A stretch of 64,000 nt of DNA from contig NZ_QLIX01000003.1 of NCBI RefSeq assembly GCF_003258945.1, positions 1 to 64,000 of the forward strand, in the 5' to 3' direction. The notes under the pieces were generated by a model. That model was given only the letters and a program-made list of their open reading frames with translations. It ran no database searches and was not told the DNA's origin. Position numbers and translations under genes: made by a program. This document shows, piece after piece, positions 55,204 to 62,834 of the stretch; the stretch's first letter is position 1; each line of letters opens with the position of its first letter. The DNA comes from Roseicella frigidaeris. GTDB taxonomy: Bacteria; Pseudomonadota; Alphaproteobacteria; Acetobacterales; Acetobacteraceae.

Positions 55204-57444
55204 TCACCACCGCACCCGCAGCCCGCCGATGATCAGCCGGCGCAGGCCGAAATAGCAGGCGGTGGCGGCGGAGCAGCTGGCGATGTATTCGCGGTCGCCC
55301 AGGTTCTGCATGTTCACCGTCAGCTCCAGCCTGGTGGGCAGGTCGAAGCGAGCGCCGATGTCGTAGCGGATCGCGGCGTCGAACAGGGTGACGTCGTTCA
55401 CCTTGAAGGCGTTGGCGTCGTTGCCGTAGCTCGAGCCGACATAGCGGACGCCGCCGCCGAGCGAGAGGCCGCGCAAGGCCCCATCGGTGAAGCTGTAATT
55501 GGCCCAGCCGCTGGCGACGTGGTTCGGCACCTGCGGCACCCGGTTGCCCGAGACGCCCGCGGTGTTCGACTTGGTGATCTCGGCATCGATGTAGGTGTAG
55601 GTGCCGATGAGGTCGAGGTGGTCGTTGAGGCTGGCGCGCCCCTCGAGCTCGATGCCGCGCGAGCGGATCTCGCCGGTCGGCTGGCTGAAGGTGGTGTAGA
55701 CCGGGTCGGGCGTCAGCACGTTCTGCTGGCGGATCTGGTAGCCCGCGAGCTGGATGAAGCTGTCGATCCCAGGCGGCTGGTACTTCACGCCGACCTCGAA
55801 CTGCTCGCCGGTCGTCGGCGCGAAGGGCGTGGCCCCGCGCTGCGGCGCGGAGGTGCCGGCGTTCGGCAGGAAGGAGGTGGAGTAGCTAGCATAGGGCGCG
55901 ATGCCGTTGTCGAACAGGTAGAGCAGCCCGGTGCGCCAGGTCACCTCGTCATCCACCTGCGACTGCTGGCCCGCATTGGCGCCGCTCGCCAGGTGGGTGG
56001 TGGTGTTCTGCGTCGCATGGTCGTAGCGCAGGCCGATGTTGAACCGCCAGCGGCCGTAGGAGACCTGGTCCTGGGCGTAGAGGCCGAGCTGGTCGGTCTC
56101 CTGGTTCGTCTTGTCGCCGAGCCCGCTGTAGATGGCCGGGATGGTGCGGTAGTAGACCGGCGCGAAGATGTTGAGGGTCGGGATGCCGGCCGCGACGGTG
56201 GTGATGCGCCCGCGCGTGGAGGTGCGCTGCCAGTCGAGGCCGAACAGCGCCGTGTGCTGCAGCGGCCCGGTGGTGAAGGTGGCCTGCGCCTGGTTGTCCA
56301 GCGCGAAGGAGTTGGCGTGGTCCTTGGCGAAGGTGGCGCGGCGCGTGGCGGTGCGGCCATCCGCCCCGATGCCGGCGATCGAGAGGACGTTGAACTCGGA
56401 ATCGACGTAGGAGTAGCGGAAATTCTGCCGCACGGTCCAGACGTTGTCGACCCGGTGCTCGAGCTGGTAGCCGACCGCCGCCTGGGTGCGCTCGTACTTG
56501 TTGTAGTTGGGATCGCCGCCGAAGAAGTTGGACCGCAGCCGCCCATAGGGGCTGGGCAGCACCGTGCCGAGCGCCGGGACGAAATTGTAGAAGCCGCCGT
56601 AGGGATCGTACTGGTAGGAGGAGAGGAAGGTGATGGAGGTGTTGTCCGTCGGCCGCCAGGTCAGGGCGGGCGCGATGGCGATGCGCTTCTCGTCGCTGAA
56701 GTCGAATTGCGTGTTGGCGGTGCGGCCGATGCCGGTCAGCCGGTAGAGGAACTTGCCGTCCTCGGTGAGCGGCCAGCCGAAATCGAAGGCCGCCTGGGCG
56801 AGGCCGTAAGACCCGGCCTCGAGCCGCACCTCGTTCACCGGCGTCGGGGTCGGGCGGCGGCTGACGAGGTTCACGATGCCGCCGGCGCCGGTCTGGCCAT
56901 AGAGCACCGAGGCCGGGCCGCGCAGCACCTCGATGCGCTCCAGCAGCCAGGGATCGGTGTTCGGCACGCCGTAATAGAGGCCGCGGCCCTGGCGCAACCC
57001 GTCGAGGAAATTGACATAGGCGGCGCCGGTGCCCTGGCCGCCGAAGCCGCGCACGAAGACGCTGTCGTAGCGCGCGCTCGGCCGCACCTCCGGCAGCACG
57101 CCCGCGGTGTAGCGCAGCGCCTGCGAGACGCTGAGCGCCCCCTGGTCGTCGATCTGGTCGCGGGTGACGACGCCGACCGATTGCGGCGCCTCGATCAGCG
57201 GCGTATCCGTCTTGGCGCCGGTGGTGGTGACGGGCGCGACATAGCCCGAGACCGGCTGCCAGGAGCGCCAGGCCGTCGCCTGCACGTCGAGCTGCGGCAG
57301 CTCGATGGCCGCGGCGGTCGGGTCGGCGGCCGCCTCGCCCGGCGCCTGCGCCCAGGCCGGGCCCATGGCGAGGGTTGAAAGGACCGCGGCGCCGAGCGGG
57401 CGGAACCCCCGCCGCTTGCCGCGCTGACCTGGAACTCGACGCAC
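55204..57444 (-). CDS. TonB-dependent siderophore receptor
   Basis: Outer-membrane receptor of 746 residues. A signal peptide to about residue 33 is followed by the plug domain with APQSVGVVTRDQIDDQGALSVSQALRYTAGV, VFVRGFGGQGTG and RIEVLRGPASVLYGQTGAGGIVNLVSRRPT. The beta-barrel ends in aromatic Trp (GGLRVRW). A TonB box is not certain. Ferrichrome/ferric-hydroxamate receptors are the closest type I recognise. GTG 57444 has GGAGGA seven bases upstream. The short palindrome TGCGACGCAGTCGCA 41 bp upstream could bind an iron regulator. Confidence 0.93.
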   Translation of the reverse strand: MRRVPGQRGKRRGFRPLGAAVLSTLAMGPAWAQAPGEAAADPTAAAIELPQLDVQATAWRSWQPVSGYVAPVTTTGAKTDTPLIEAPQSVGVVTRDQIDDQGALSVSQALRYTAGVLPEVRPSARYDSVFVRGFGGQGTGAAYVNFLDGLRQGRGLYYGVPNTDPWLLERIEVLRGPASVLYGQTGAGGIVNLVSRRPTPTPVNEVRLEAGSYGLAQAAFDFGWPLTEDGKFLYRLTGIGRTANTQFDFSDEKRIAIAPALTWRPTDNTSITFLSSYQYDPYGGFYNFVPALGTVLPSPYGRLRSNFFGGDPNYNKYERTQAAVGYQLEHRVDNVWTVRQNFRYSYVDSEFNVLSIAGIGADGRTATRRATFAKDHANSFALDNQAQATFTTGPLQHTALFGLDWQRTSTRGRITTVAAGIPTLNIFAPVYYRTIPAIYSGLGDKTNQETDQLGLYAQDQVSYGRWRFNIGLRYDHATQNTTTHLASGANAGQQSQVDDEVTWRTGLLYLFDNGIAPYASYSTSFLPNAGTSAPQRGATPFAPTTGEQFEVGVKYQPPGIDSFIQLAGYQIRQQNVLTPDPVYTTFSQPTGEIRSRGIELEGRASLNDHLDLIGTYTYIDAEITKSNTAGVSGNRVPQVPNHVASGWANYSFTDGALRGLSLGGGVRYVGSSYGNDANAFKVNDVTLFDAAIRYDIGARFDLPTRLELTVNMQNLGDREYIASCSAATACYFGLRRLIIGGLRVRW

Positions 57445-57484
57445 CCGATCCTCCTCACCATGCCGAAGCGTGACGGTCTGCTAA

Positions 57485-57499
57485 TGCGACGCAGTCGCA
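57485..57499. promoter_or_regulatory. Inverted repeat upstream of the TonB receptor
   Basis: TGCGACGCAGTCGCA is a perfect 6-3-6 inverted repeat, 41 bp before the receptor start. The position suits an operator for an iron-responsive or other repressor. It does not match a Fur box well. Confidence 0.35.
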
Positions 57500-57636
57500 G
57501 TGTGAAGGGCATTCTGGCCGCGCGACATTGCCATGGCGGATCCATGTGGCTTTGGCGCCACGGCGCCGGCGCCGGGCCGCAGCCTTGCCCGTCCTGGCGC
57601 GTTGGGCCGGCGGCAACGGAAGGAAGGGCGCCAGGC

Positions 57637-57819
57637 ATGGCCGAACCGCCGCAGGGGGCGAAGGAGCGGATGAACACCGCCGACCCGGCCTCCAAGACCA
57701 CCGCGGAGAAGGTGCAGGAGGGCAGCACGACGCGGAATCCGAAGGCGAAGGTCCCCTCCGACCTCTATCCGGACCCGCCGGGCGTGACGGACCGGACGCG
57801 CGGCGCGCCGGACGACTGA
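57637..57819 (+). CDS. Small hydrophilic hypothetical protein
   Basis: Sixty residues, charged and Pro/Thr-rich, without hydrophobic core (KTTAEKVQEGSTTRNPKAKV), so probably disordered. ATG 57637 has AGGAAGG upstream; ATG 57670 with AAGGAG close by is an alternative. The DPPGVTDRTRG C-terminal stretch looks like stress-related short proteins, but no family is claimed. Confidence 0.45.
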   Translation: MAEPPQGAKERMNTADPASKTTAEKVQEGSTTRNPKAKVPSDLYPDPPGVTDRTRGAPDD

Positions 57820-57927
57820 TCCGGCCCTGGGGCCCGGCCGGTCACGGGGGCCGGGGCAAGGAGCGAGGCCGGCGCCCGGCGGACCCGGCCACCCTGACGG
57901 CCGGCTTGCCGCAACATCATTTGCAGC

Positions 57928-57957
57928 TTGACCCGTTATGTACCGTTATCGTAATAT
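57928..57957 (+). promoter_or_regulatory. Sigma-70-type promoter
   Basis: TTGACC (57928-57933) and TAATAT (57952-57957) are separated by 18 bp. Nothing else in the neighbouring several hundred bases is as AT-rich or as close to consensus. It would transcribe the short ORF at 58006 and the host-attachment-family gene after it. Confidence 0.55.
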
Positions 57958-58005
57958 TATGCCTTGGTGCCATTCCGGCTGGCCGTGGGTGGGGAAGGCC
58001 AGCAC

Positions 58006-58071
58006 GTGCTCATGCGCCTCTTCACCCTGCTCTATCTCGCGGTGGCCGCGCTCGCCCTGATGTTGGGATAG
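58006..58071 (+). CDS. Candidate very short hydrophobic protein
   Basis: A 21-codon ORF from GTG 58006 (19 codons from ATG 58012) ending in TAG. It reads VLMRLFTLLYLAVAALALML plus Gly, a single membrane-length helix with one positive residue. GGGGAAGG lies seven bases before the GTG. A near-consensus promoter ends 48 bp upstream. Such single-helix proteins are often missed. It could equally be chance, but promoter, ribosome binding site and composition agree. Confidence 0.35.
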   Translation: MLMRLFTLLYLAVAALALMLG

Positions 58072-58187
58072 CGGGCCGCGGCCTCACGCCCTCATCCGCC
58101 CCGGCCCCATCCATGCCACCGAAGGCCGGCGCGGCACGTTCAACTGCCTCGGTGACCCCCTGGGGTCGGCAGGAACGGAGAATGGAC

Positions 58188-58586
58188 ATGAGCAAGCCCG
58201 ACCATACCTGGTACGTCGTGGCGGATGGCGGCAAGGCCCGCATCCTGGTCCGCACCGAGGATGGCCTTCGCACGCGGCACAGCTTCGATGCGTCCGGCAA
58301 GGCCAATGCGGTGGAGAATGCGGATTCCGGCGTCAGCCAGCTGAAGGCGCCGAAATCCGACCCGAAGGACCAGTCGGAGGCGCATTTCGCCAAGGCCGTG
58401 GCGGATTACCTGAACGAGGCGGTGCGCCGTGGCCAGGCGGAGTCGCTGGTCATCGCCGCCTCCGCCCAGGTGCTGCACGGCATCCGGGAGGAGCTGAGCA
58501 AGGAAGCGGCCGGCCTGGTCAGCAAGACCATGAGCAAGGACTACGTGAACCTGCCCGACAACGAACTGACGGCCCATTTCGGCTGA
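58188..58586 (+). CDS. Host attachment family protein (baeRF-like)
   Basis: Cytosolic protein of 132 residues. WYVVADGGKARILVRTEDG and LVIAASAQVLHGIREELSKE are the landmarks of the family, related to archaeal release-factor-like domains. The annotation name comes from plant-symbiont work; the biochemical role is unknown. ATG 58188 has GGAG seven bases upstream; ATG 58182 would overlap it too closely. It lies downstream of the promoter at 57928. Confidence 0.85.
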   Translation: MSKPDHTWYVVADGGKARILVRTEDGLRTRHSFDASGKANAVENADSGVSQLKAPKSDPKDQSEAHFAKAVADYLNEAVRRGQAESLVIAASAQVLHGIREELSKEAAGLVSKTMSKDYVNLPDNELTAHFG

Positions 58587-58610
58587 TGCTGCCCCGGCCG
58601 GCGGGCCAGG

Positions 58611-58708
58611 GCGTGATCGCCTGAGGTGGCCTCTCCGAGAGGCGTGACTCACGCGCCCCAACACCAAGCCAGGCCATGGCCCGCGACCCTGTGTGAGCGG
58701 ATCATGGT
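58611..58708 (-). repeat. Intergenic repeat family 1, copy 3 (inverted)
   Basis: Reverse complement of the unit seen at 20925-21020 and 55093-55180, with the palindrome GCGTGACTCACGC at 58642-58654. It starts 25 bp after the host-attachment gene stop. Confidence 0.75.
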
Positions 58709-58869
58709 CTGGCGCGGGGCGAGGCCGGCGCGGCCGGCCGCCCTGGCCGCCCTCCCCGCCCTGGCGCGGCGCCAAAAATTCCCTTGGGGACGCAAGGCCG
58801 GCGAAACTCCGCGACGCAACGGGCGTGATGGTACCGCTCGATGGCGGGCAAGGACCGGAGCATCACCCA

Positions 58870-59016
58870 ATGGCGGAGCCGATCGACCAGAGCGTTATGG
58901 ATGCCCTGCAGAAGGGCATCTGGACCGAGGAGGAAAGGGAACAGGCGCTGACGATGATGCTCGCCGAGATCGAGGAGAAGCCCGCCGAGCAAACGCCCGA
59001 GAGCGCGGTGGAGTAA
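58870..59016 (+). CDS. Small acidic hypothetical protein
   Basis: Forty-eight residues from ATG 58870, with a helical, strongly acidic body (MDALQKGIWTEEEREQALTM, then MLAEIEEK). GGAGC sits eight bases upstream. No family recognised. The regular heptad-like spacing suggests a short amphipathic helix. Confidence 0.45.
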   Translation: MAEPIDQSVMDALQKGIWTEEEREQALTMMLAEIEEKPAEQTPESAVE

Positions 59017-59279
59017 GCTGGGCGACGCGCCTGTCGGACCCGCGAGGCCGGCAGCGCGCGGTCGGATGGAGCGGACGCGGATCGGGCGTGACGGGGCAGG
59101 GCTCCGCATGCTGCAGCTTCCCCGCCTCCTAGCGCCCCACGGGCCGCGAGCCTTTGCCGCAAGCCTGGCGCCGGGGCGCGCCGCTCCGGCCTCCACCGCC
59201 CCACGCGGCCGGCTGATCGGCGAGACAGCCCCCCAGTCACCGGGAAACATTCGCGCCGGGAGGGCGTTGGCCTCGCATC

Positions 59280-59693
59280 ATGCCGCGCCTCAGCCATCAG
59301 CTCGAAACCTCCCTCTACGTCGCCGATCTCGCACGGTCCGAGGACTTCTATCGGACCGTCTTCGGCTTCGAGACCTTCCTCCGCGACGACAGGATGATCG
59401 GAATGGGCGTGCCCGGCGGCAGCGTGTTGCTCCTCTTCCGGCATGGCGGCTCGGTCACCGCCTCGCCGACGCCGGCCGGGGACATCCCGCCGCATGACGC
59501 GCGCGGCCAGCAGCATCTCGCCTTTGCGATCCCGCGGGGCGAGCTCGAGGCCTGGGAGGAGCATCTGCGATCCCTGGCGGTGCCGCTCGAATCCCGGGTC
59601 ACCTGGCCTCGCGGCGGCGTCAGCCTCTATTTCCGCGATCCGGACGAGCATTCCCTCGAGGTCGCCACGCCCGGCCTGTGGCCGAGCTACTGA
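59280..59693 (+). CDS. VOC family (glyoxalase fold) protein
   Basis: Cytosolic protein of 137 residues. SHQLETSLYVADLARSEDFYRTVFGF (first module, His ligand) and GVSLYFRDPDEHSLEVATPG (second module, Glu ligand) fit metal-binding VOC proteins of the fosfomycin-resistance/dioxygenase type. Function unknown. Its stop overlaps the deaminase start (TGATG). Confidence 0.85.
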   Translation: MPRLSHQLETSLYVADLARSEDFYRTVFGFETFLRDDRMIGMGVPGGSVLLLFRHGGSVTASPTPAGDIPPHDARGQQHLAFAIPRGELEAWEEHLRSLAVPLESRVTWPRGGVSLYFRDPDEHSLEVATPGLWPSY

Positions 59694-60208
59694 TGCCCTC
59701 CGATCCGACCCCGCCGGCCTCGGAGCAGGACATCGCCTTCATGCGGCGGGCGATCGAGCTGGCGAAGCAGGGCGAGAGGGCGCGCGGCGCCTCGCCGATC
59801 GGCTGCGTGATCGTGATGGACGGACGGATCGTCGCCGAGGCGCATAACGAGGTCGATATCCGCCACGATCCCACGGCGCATGCCGAGGTCATGGCCATGC
59901 GGCGCGCCGGCGAGGCGCTCGGCGTCTCGCAGTTTCCCGACGCGGTGCTGTATTCCACGCTGCAGCCCTGCGGCATGTGCTCGATGGCATCGATCTGGGC
60001 GAAGATCGGCCGCATCGTCTACGGCGCGGAACGCGACGACGTGCACCAGATGTATTTCGAGGGACGCCACCTCGACACGATGGATTTCATCACCGACGCC
60101 TTCCGCGACGATCTCTCGGTCAAGGGCGGCGTGCTGCGGCGCGAATGCGCCGGCCTCTACCACCAGCCGGGCGAGGACGTCCCGCTGGAGGAACAGGCGA
60201 ACATCTGA
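59693..60208 (+). CDS. Nucleoside/nucleotide deaminase family protein
   Basis: Zinc hydrolase of 171 residues. The deaminase motifs are HAEVMAMR (zinc His and catalytic Glu) and PCGMC (two zinc Cys) in STLQPCGMCSMASIWAKIGRIVYG. The fold resembles tRNA-adenosine or guanine deaminases, and the exact base is not clear. Start ATG 59693 is coupled to the VOC stop. The group I intron-bearing tRNA gene follows convergently 61 bp after its end. Confidence 0.88.
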   Translation: MPSDPTPPASEQDIAFMRRAIELAKQGERARGASPIGCVIVMDGRIVAEAHNEVDIRHDPTAHAEVMAMRRAGEALGVSQFPDAVLYSTLQPCGMCSMASIWAKIGRIVYGAERDDVHQMYFEGRHLDTMDFITDAFRDDLSVKGGVLRRECAGLYHQPGEDVPLEEQANI

Positions 60209-60268
60209 TCGGGGGATGTCTCGGCTGGAGCGGCGCCGGCCCGGATGCCCGGCGCCGGCAGGGGCCGG

Positions 60269-60554
60269 TGGTGCTGCACGACAGGATTGAACTGTCGACC
60301 TCTCCCTTCTCCACCACTTCGGCTTTCGCCGCCGCCTTCCGGCGTTCGTGGCCCGGACTGTCCCTTCACCCTGGGCCGAAGCCGTTAGGTGCCACCCATC
60401 CAGTCTCTACACCTTCCCCTTGCGGGGCTTGGCTCGGGATCGCCATCGGCTGGTGCCGGAAGGGTTCCCCGACTTTGGGCGGTTATCATCCCCTGGTTTC
60501 CCAGAGGCGTGGCAAATCTACCAAGGGAGTGCTCTACCACTGAGCTAGTGCAGC
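60269..60554 (-). tRNA. tRNA-Thr(GGU) interrupted by a group I intron
   Basis: Minus strand, 5' end at 60554. Exon 1 is 60554-60520 (acceptor GCTGCAC, D-arm TAGCTCAGTGGTAGAGC, anticodon stem CTCCC, loop TTGGT). Exon 2 is 60308-60269 (AA, GGGAG, AGGTC, T-arm GACAG-TTCAATC-CTGTC, acceptor GTGCAGC, A, and encoded CCA at 60271-60269). Joined, they make a standard 72-nt tRNA plus CCA, with the seven-base loop TTGGTAA, anticodon GGU, threonine. The 211-bp intron splits the loop after the anticodon. Known introns in bacterial tRNAs sit in Leu(UAA), Arg, Ile and fMet genes; I do not know of a Thr(GGU) host. Confidence 0.9.
60309..60519 (-). ncRNA. Group I intron, 211 nt, no ORF
   Basis: The first base (60519) follows exon U and the last base is G (60309), as in group I introns. 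P1 forms between the exon end UGGU and intron GCCA, with the conserved U-G pair at the splice site. P2 is CUGG-GAAA-CCAG. P7 strands GACUG (60405-60401) and CAGUC (60360-60356) are perfect complements, inside the typical GGUGUAGAGACU and GUGAAGGGACAGUCC contexts. P8 shows GGC-UUCG-GCC, and P9 helices are CGCC-GGAA-GGCG and CGGC-GAAA-GCCG. It should self-splice. No homing endonuclease is encoded. Confidence 0.9.
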
Positions 60555-60885
60555 GTACCGACCTCCTCGAACCTCCTGGCCTGGTCCACCTAACCTGGTG
60601 CCGCACGCTCAACCGTGGAGCGCCTTGTCGCCAAGGACCCGCTCCACCGCAGAGGCATGGCGGCGGACCCGCCCGGAAGCCCGCGCTCTCTAACGGCTCG
60701 CCCCCGGCCATGCAACCCCTTCGCGCTGGGCATCCGCCGGCGCAGGGGCAACCTGCCAGTAAGCAATTCTAACGCAACCTCCCGGCCGAGACGCGGGGCA
60801 GGACGCCGCCCGCGGATGAGGAGCCGGCATGGCTTGCCCCCGCCCGCCGCGGCACGACCCGCCTGCCCGCCCGCCAGGACCGCCG
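60555..60885. other. Intergenic region upstream of the tRNA gene
   Basis: About 330 bp between the tRNA and thioesterase genes, both on the minus strand. It holds a hairpin (GTGGAGCG and CGCTCCAC arms near 60616-60653 with an inner CCTTG/CAAGG pairing). It should contain the tRNA promoter, but no clear -35/-10 pair is visible. No gene is recognised. Confidence 0.5.
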
Positions 60886-61317
60886 TCACGGCGCCCGCAG
60901 CTTCCGCACCACCGTGGTGAGGCGCGAGACGCAGCTCAGCCTGCCGTCGCCGCGGCGGATCTCGATATGCCAGACCTGCACGCTGCTGCCGAGCTGCAGC
61001 GGCCGGCACAGCGCCTCCACCACGTCGCCCTTGTGCACCGGCGCCAGGTGGTTGGCGTTCACCTCCAGCCCCACCACCGTCCAGCCCTCCTCCAGCGCCA
61101 TCACGCCGCAGGTCGAGCCGATGGTCTCCGCCAGCACCACGCTCGCGCCGCCATGCAGGATGCCGGCCGGCTGGATGTGGCGCTCGTCCACCGGCATCGT
61201 CGCGCGGGCGAAATCCTCCCCCCATTCGACGAACTCGATGCCGAGCAGGCTCGGCATCGTCCCCGCATGCCGCGCCGCATAGGCCTCGGGCGGCATCGCC
61301 CGCTTCCACACTCCCAT
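60886..61317 (-). CDS. PaaI-like hotdog-fold thioesterase
   Basis: Cytosolic acyl-CoA thioesterase of 143 residues. GILHGGASVVLAETIGS is the active-site signature (His-Gly-Gly, Glu), followed by VGLEVNANHLAPVHKGDVVEA. It belongs with YbdB/PaaI/ComA2-type enzymes that release small acyl groups from CoA. ATG 61317 starts the conserved region; upstream ATG 61389 has no support. It is divergent from the glycosyltransferase gene. Confidence 0.9.
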   Translation of the reverse strand: MGVWKRAMPPEAYAARHAGTMPSLLGIEFVEWGEDFARATMPVDERHIQPAGILHGGASVVLAETIGSTCGVMALEEGWTVVGLEVNANHLAPVHKGDVVEALCRPLQLGSSVQVWHIEIRRGDGRLSCVSRLTTVVRKLRAP

Positions 61318-61445
61318 GCGCCCTCTCTCCCGCTTGCCTGCCGGGCAGGATGGCCTGTGGCGGGCCGGTGTCAAAGGACCATCAATCAAAAGGGGACATG
61401 CCTACCTGTAGTTGACATTTCCGTTACAGTTAAGCAAGAAACCCG

Positions 61446-62834
61446 ATGAGACACCCCGATCGATCGGCCCTGCCGGACCCGCCAGCCCAGCCGTCCGGAC
61501 CGCCGGGGCGCCTCGCCCGCACCGCGCCATACGGCCTATCGAACGGGGCCCCCGTGCATATTCTCCTCGACGTCTCGCGCCTCCTGCTCTGCGTCCACCG
61601 CACCTCCCCCTCCGGCATCGAGCGGGTCGAATACGCCTATGCCCGCCGCTGGCTGGCGCAGCCGGCGACGGCCTGCACCTTCACCGCCCAGAGCCTCTGG
61701 GGGCATTTCGCCGCCCTGCCGCGGGAGGGCGTGGCCGCCCTGCTCGACGCCCTCGACGAGGTCTGGGACCGCGGCACGCCGCAGCGCCGCGGCCTGCGCC
61801 GGGCGCAGCGCATCGCCCTCGCCCTGCAGGGCCGACTCGCCCGCGGCGGCGGCCGCCTCGCGCTCCGCGCCCAGTTGCGCCGGCATCCGGGCGCCGTCTT
61901 CCTCCTCGTCTCCCACCACGCCCTCGACCAGCGCGCCCCGATCGCGGCGCTGCGCCGCGCCGGCGCCCGCTTCGTGCCGCTGATCCACGACCTGATCCCG
62001 CTCACCCATCCGGAATACACGCGCGTGCCGCAGATCGCCCGGCACGCCGCGCGCATCGCCAATGTCGCGGCGCTCGCGGACGGCATCATCGTGAACTCGG
62101 CGGCAACCGAATCCGTGCTGCTCGACCATCTCGCCCGGCATGGCCGGGTGCCGCCCATCGCCATCGCGCCGCTCGGCACGCGGCCGATGCGCGCCCCCGC
62201 CGCCGCCCTGCCGACCGAGCCCTATTTCGTCTGCATCGGCACCGTCGAGCCGCGCAAGAACCACCACCTGCTGCTGCATCTCTGGCGCGAGCTCGCCGCC
62301 GAGGGGCGCCAGGGCCCGCGCCTGCTGCTCTGCGGCCGCCGCGGCTGGGAGAACGAGAACGTGCTGGACCTGCTCGAACGCTGCACCGGGCTGCGCGGCC
62401 TGGTGCGGGAGCTCGGCGCGGTGCCGGATGCCGAGGTGACCGCGCTGCTCGCCGGCGCCCGCGCCCTGCTCTTCCCGAGCTTCGCCGAGGGCTACGGCCT
62501 GCCGGTCGCCGAGGCGCTGGCGCTCGGCACCCCCGTGCTCTGCAGCGACCTGCCGGCGCTGCGCGAGGTGGGCGGCGCCGTCCCCGACTATCTCGACCCG
62601 CTCGATGGCCCCGGCTGGCGCCGCGCCATCCTCGACTACGCCGCGCCCGACAGCCCCGCCCGCGCCGCCCAGCTCGCCCGCCTGCCGGGCTGGACCATGC
62701 CGAGCTGGGACGCGCATTTCGATGAGGTGGATGCCTTGCTCGCGCATGTGACCGCTGAGGCCGAGCCGATGCTCGCCGAGACCCCGCGGCGCCGTCGCGG
62801 CGAGCCCTCCCTCGCCGGCGCCACGCCGGCATGA
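61446..62834 (+). CDS. Glycosyltransferase family 4 protein
   Basis: Cytosolic or membrane-associated GT-B sugar transferase of up to 462 residues. The N-terminal domain starts HILLDVSRLLLCVHRTSPSGIERV; the C-terminal half has PYFVCIGTVEPRKNHHLLLHLW, the sugar-nucleotide motif FPSFAEGYGLPVAEALALGTPVLCSD, and LREVGGAV. ATG 61446 is used, but GTG 61554 just before HILLDV is a plausible later start, since the first 36 residues are Pro-rich. Its stop overlaps the next start (ATGA), coupling it to the polyketide synthase. Product unknown, perhaps a polysaccharide or glycolipid. Confidence 0.85.
   Translation: MRHPDRSALPDPPAQPSGPPGRLARTAPYGLSNGAPVHILLDVSRLLLCVHRTSPSGIERVEYAYARRWLAQPATACTFTAQSLWGHFAALPREGVAALLDALDEVWDRGTPQRRGLRRAQRIALALQGRLARGGGRLALRAQLRRHPGAVFLLVSHHALDQRAPIAALRRAGARFVPLIHDLIPLTHPEYTRVPQIARHAARIANVAALADGIIVNSAATESVLLDHLARHGRVPPIAIAPLGTRPMRAPAAALPTEPYFVCIGTVEPRKNHHLLLHLWRELAAEGRQGPRLLLCGRRGWENENVLDLLERCTGLRGLVRELGAVPDAEVTALLAGARALLFPSFAEGYGLPVAEALALGTPVLCSDLPALREVGGAVPDYLDPLDGPGWRRAILDYAAPDSPARAAQLARLPGWTMPSWDAHFDEVDALLAHVTAEAEPMLAETPRRRRGEPSLAGATPA

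Noticed and set aside
60241-60600. A protein-coding reading of the intron region (188-residue frame from 59977)
   Set aside because: The frame is a chance opening across the deaminase tail and the tRNA; the RNA structure on the other strand explains the sequence.
61412-61440. TTGACA upstream of the glycosyltransferase as a promoter
   Set aside because: No acceptable -10 at 16-18 bp; TACAGT is only 9 bp away. It may still be a promoter of another class but is not supported.
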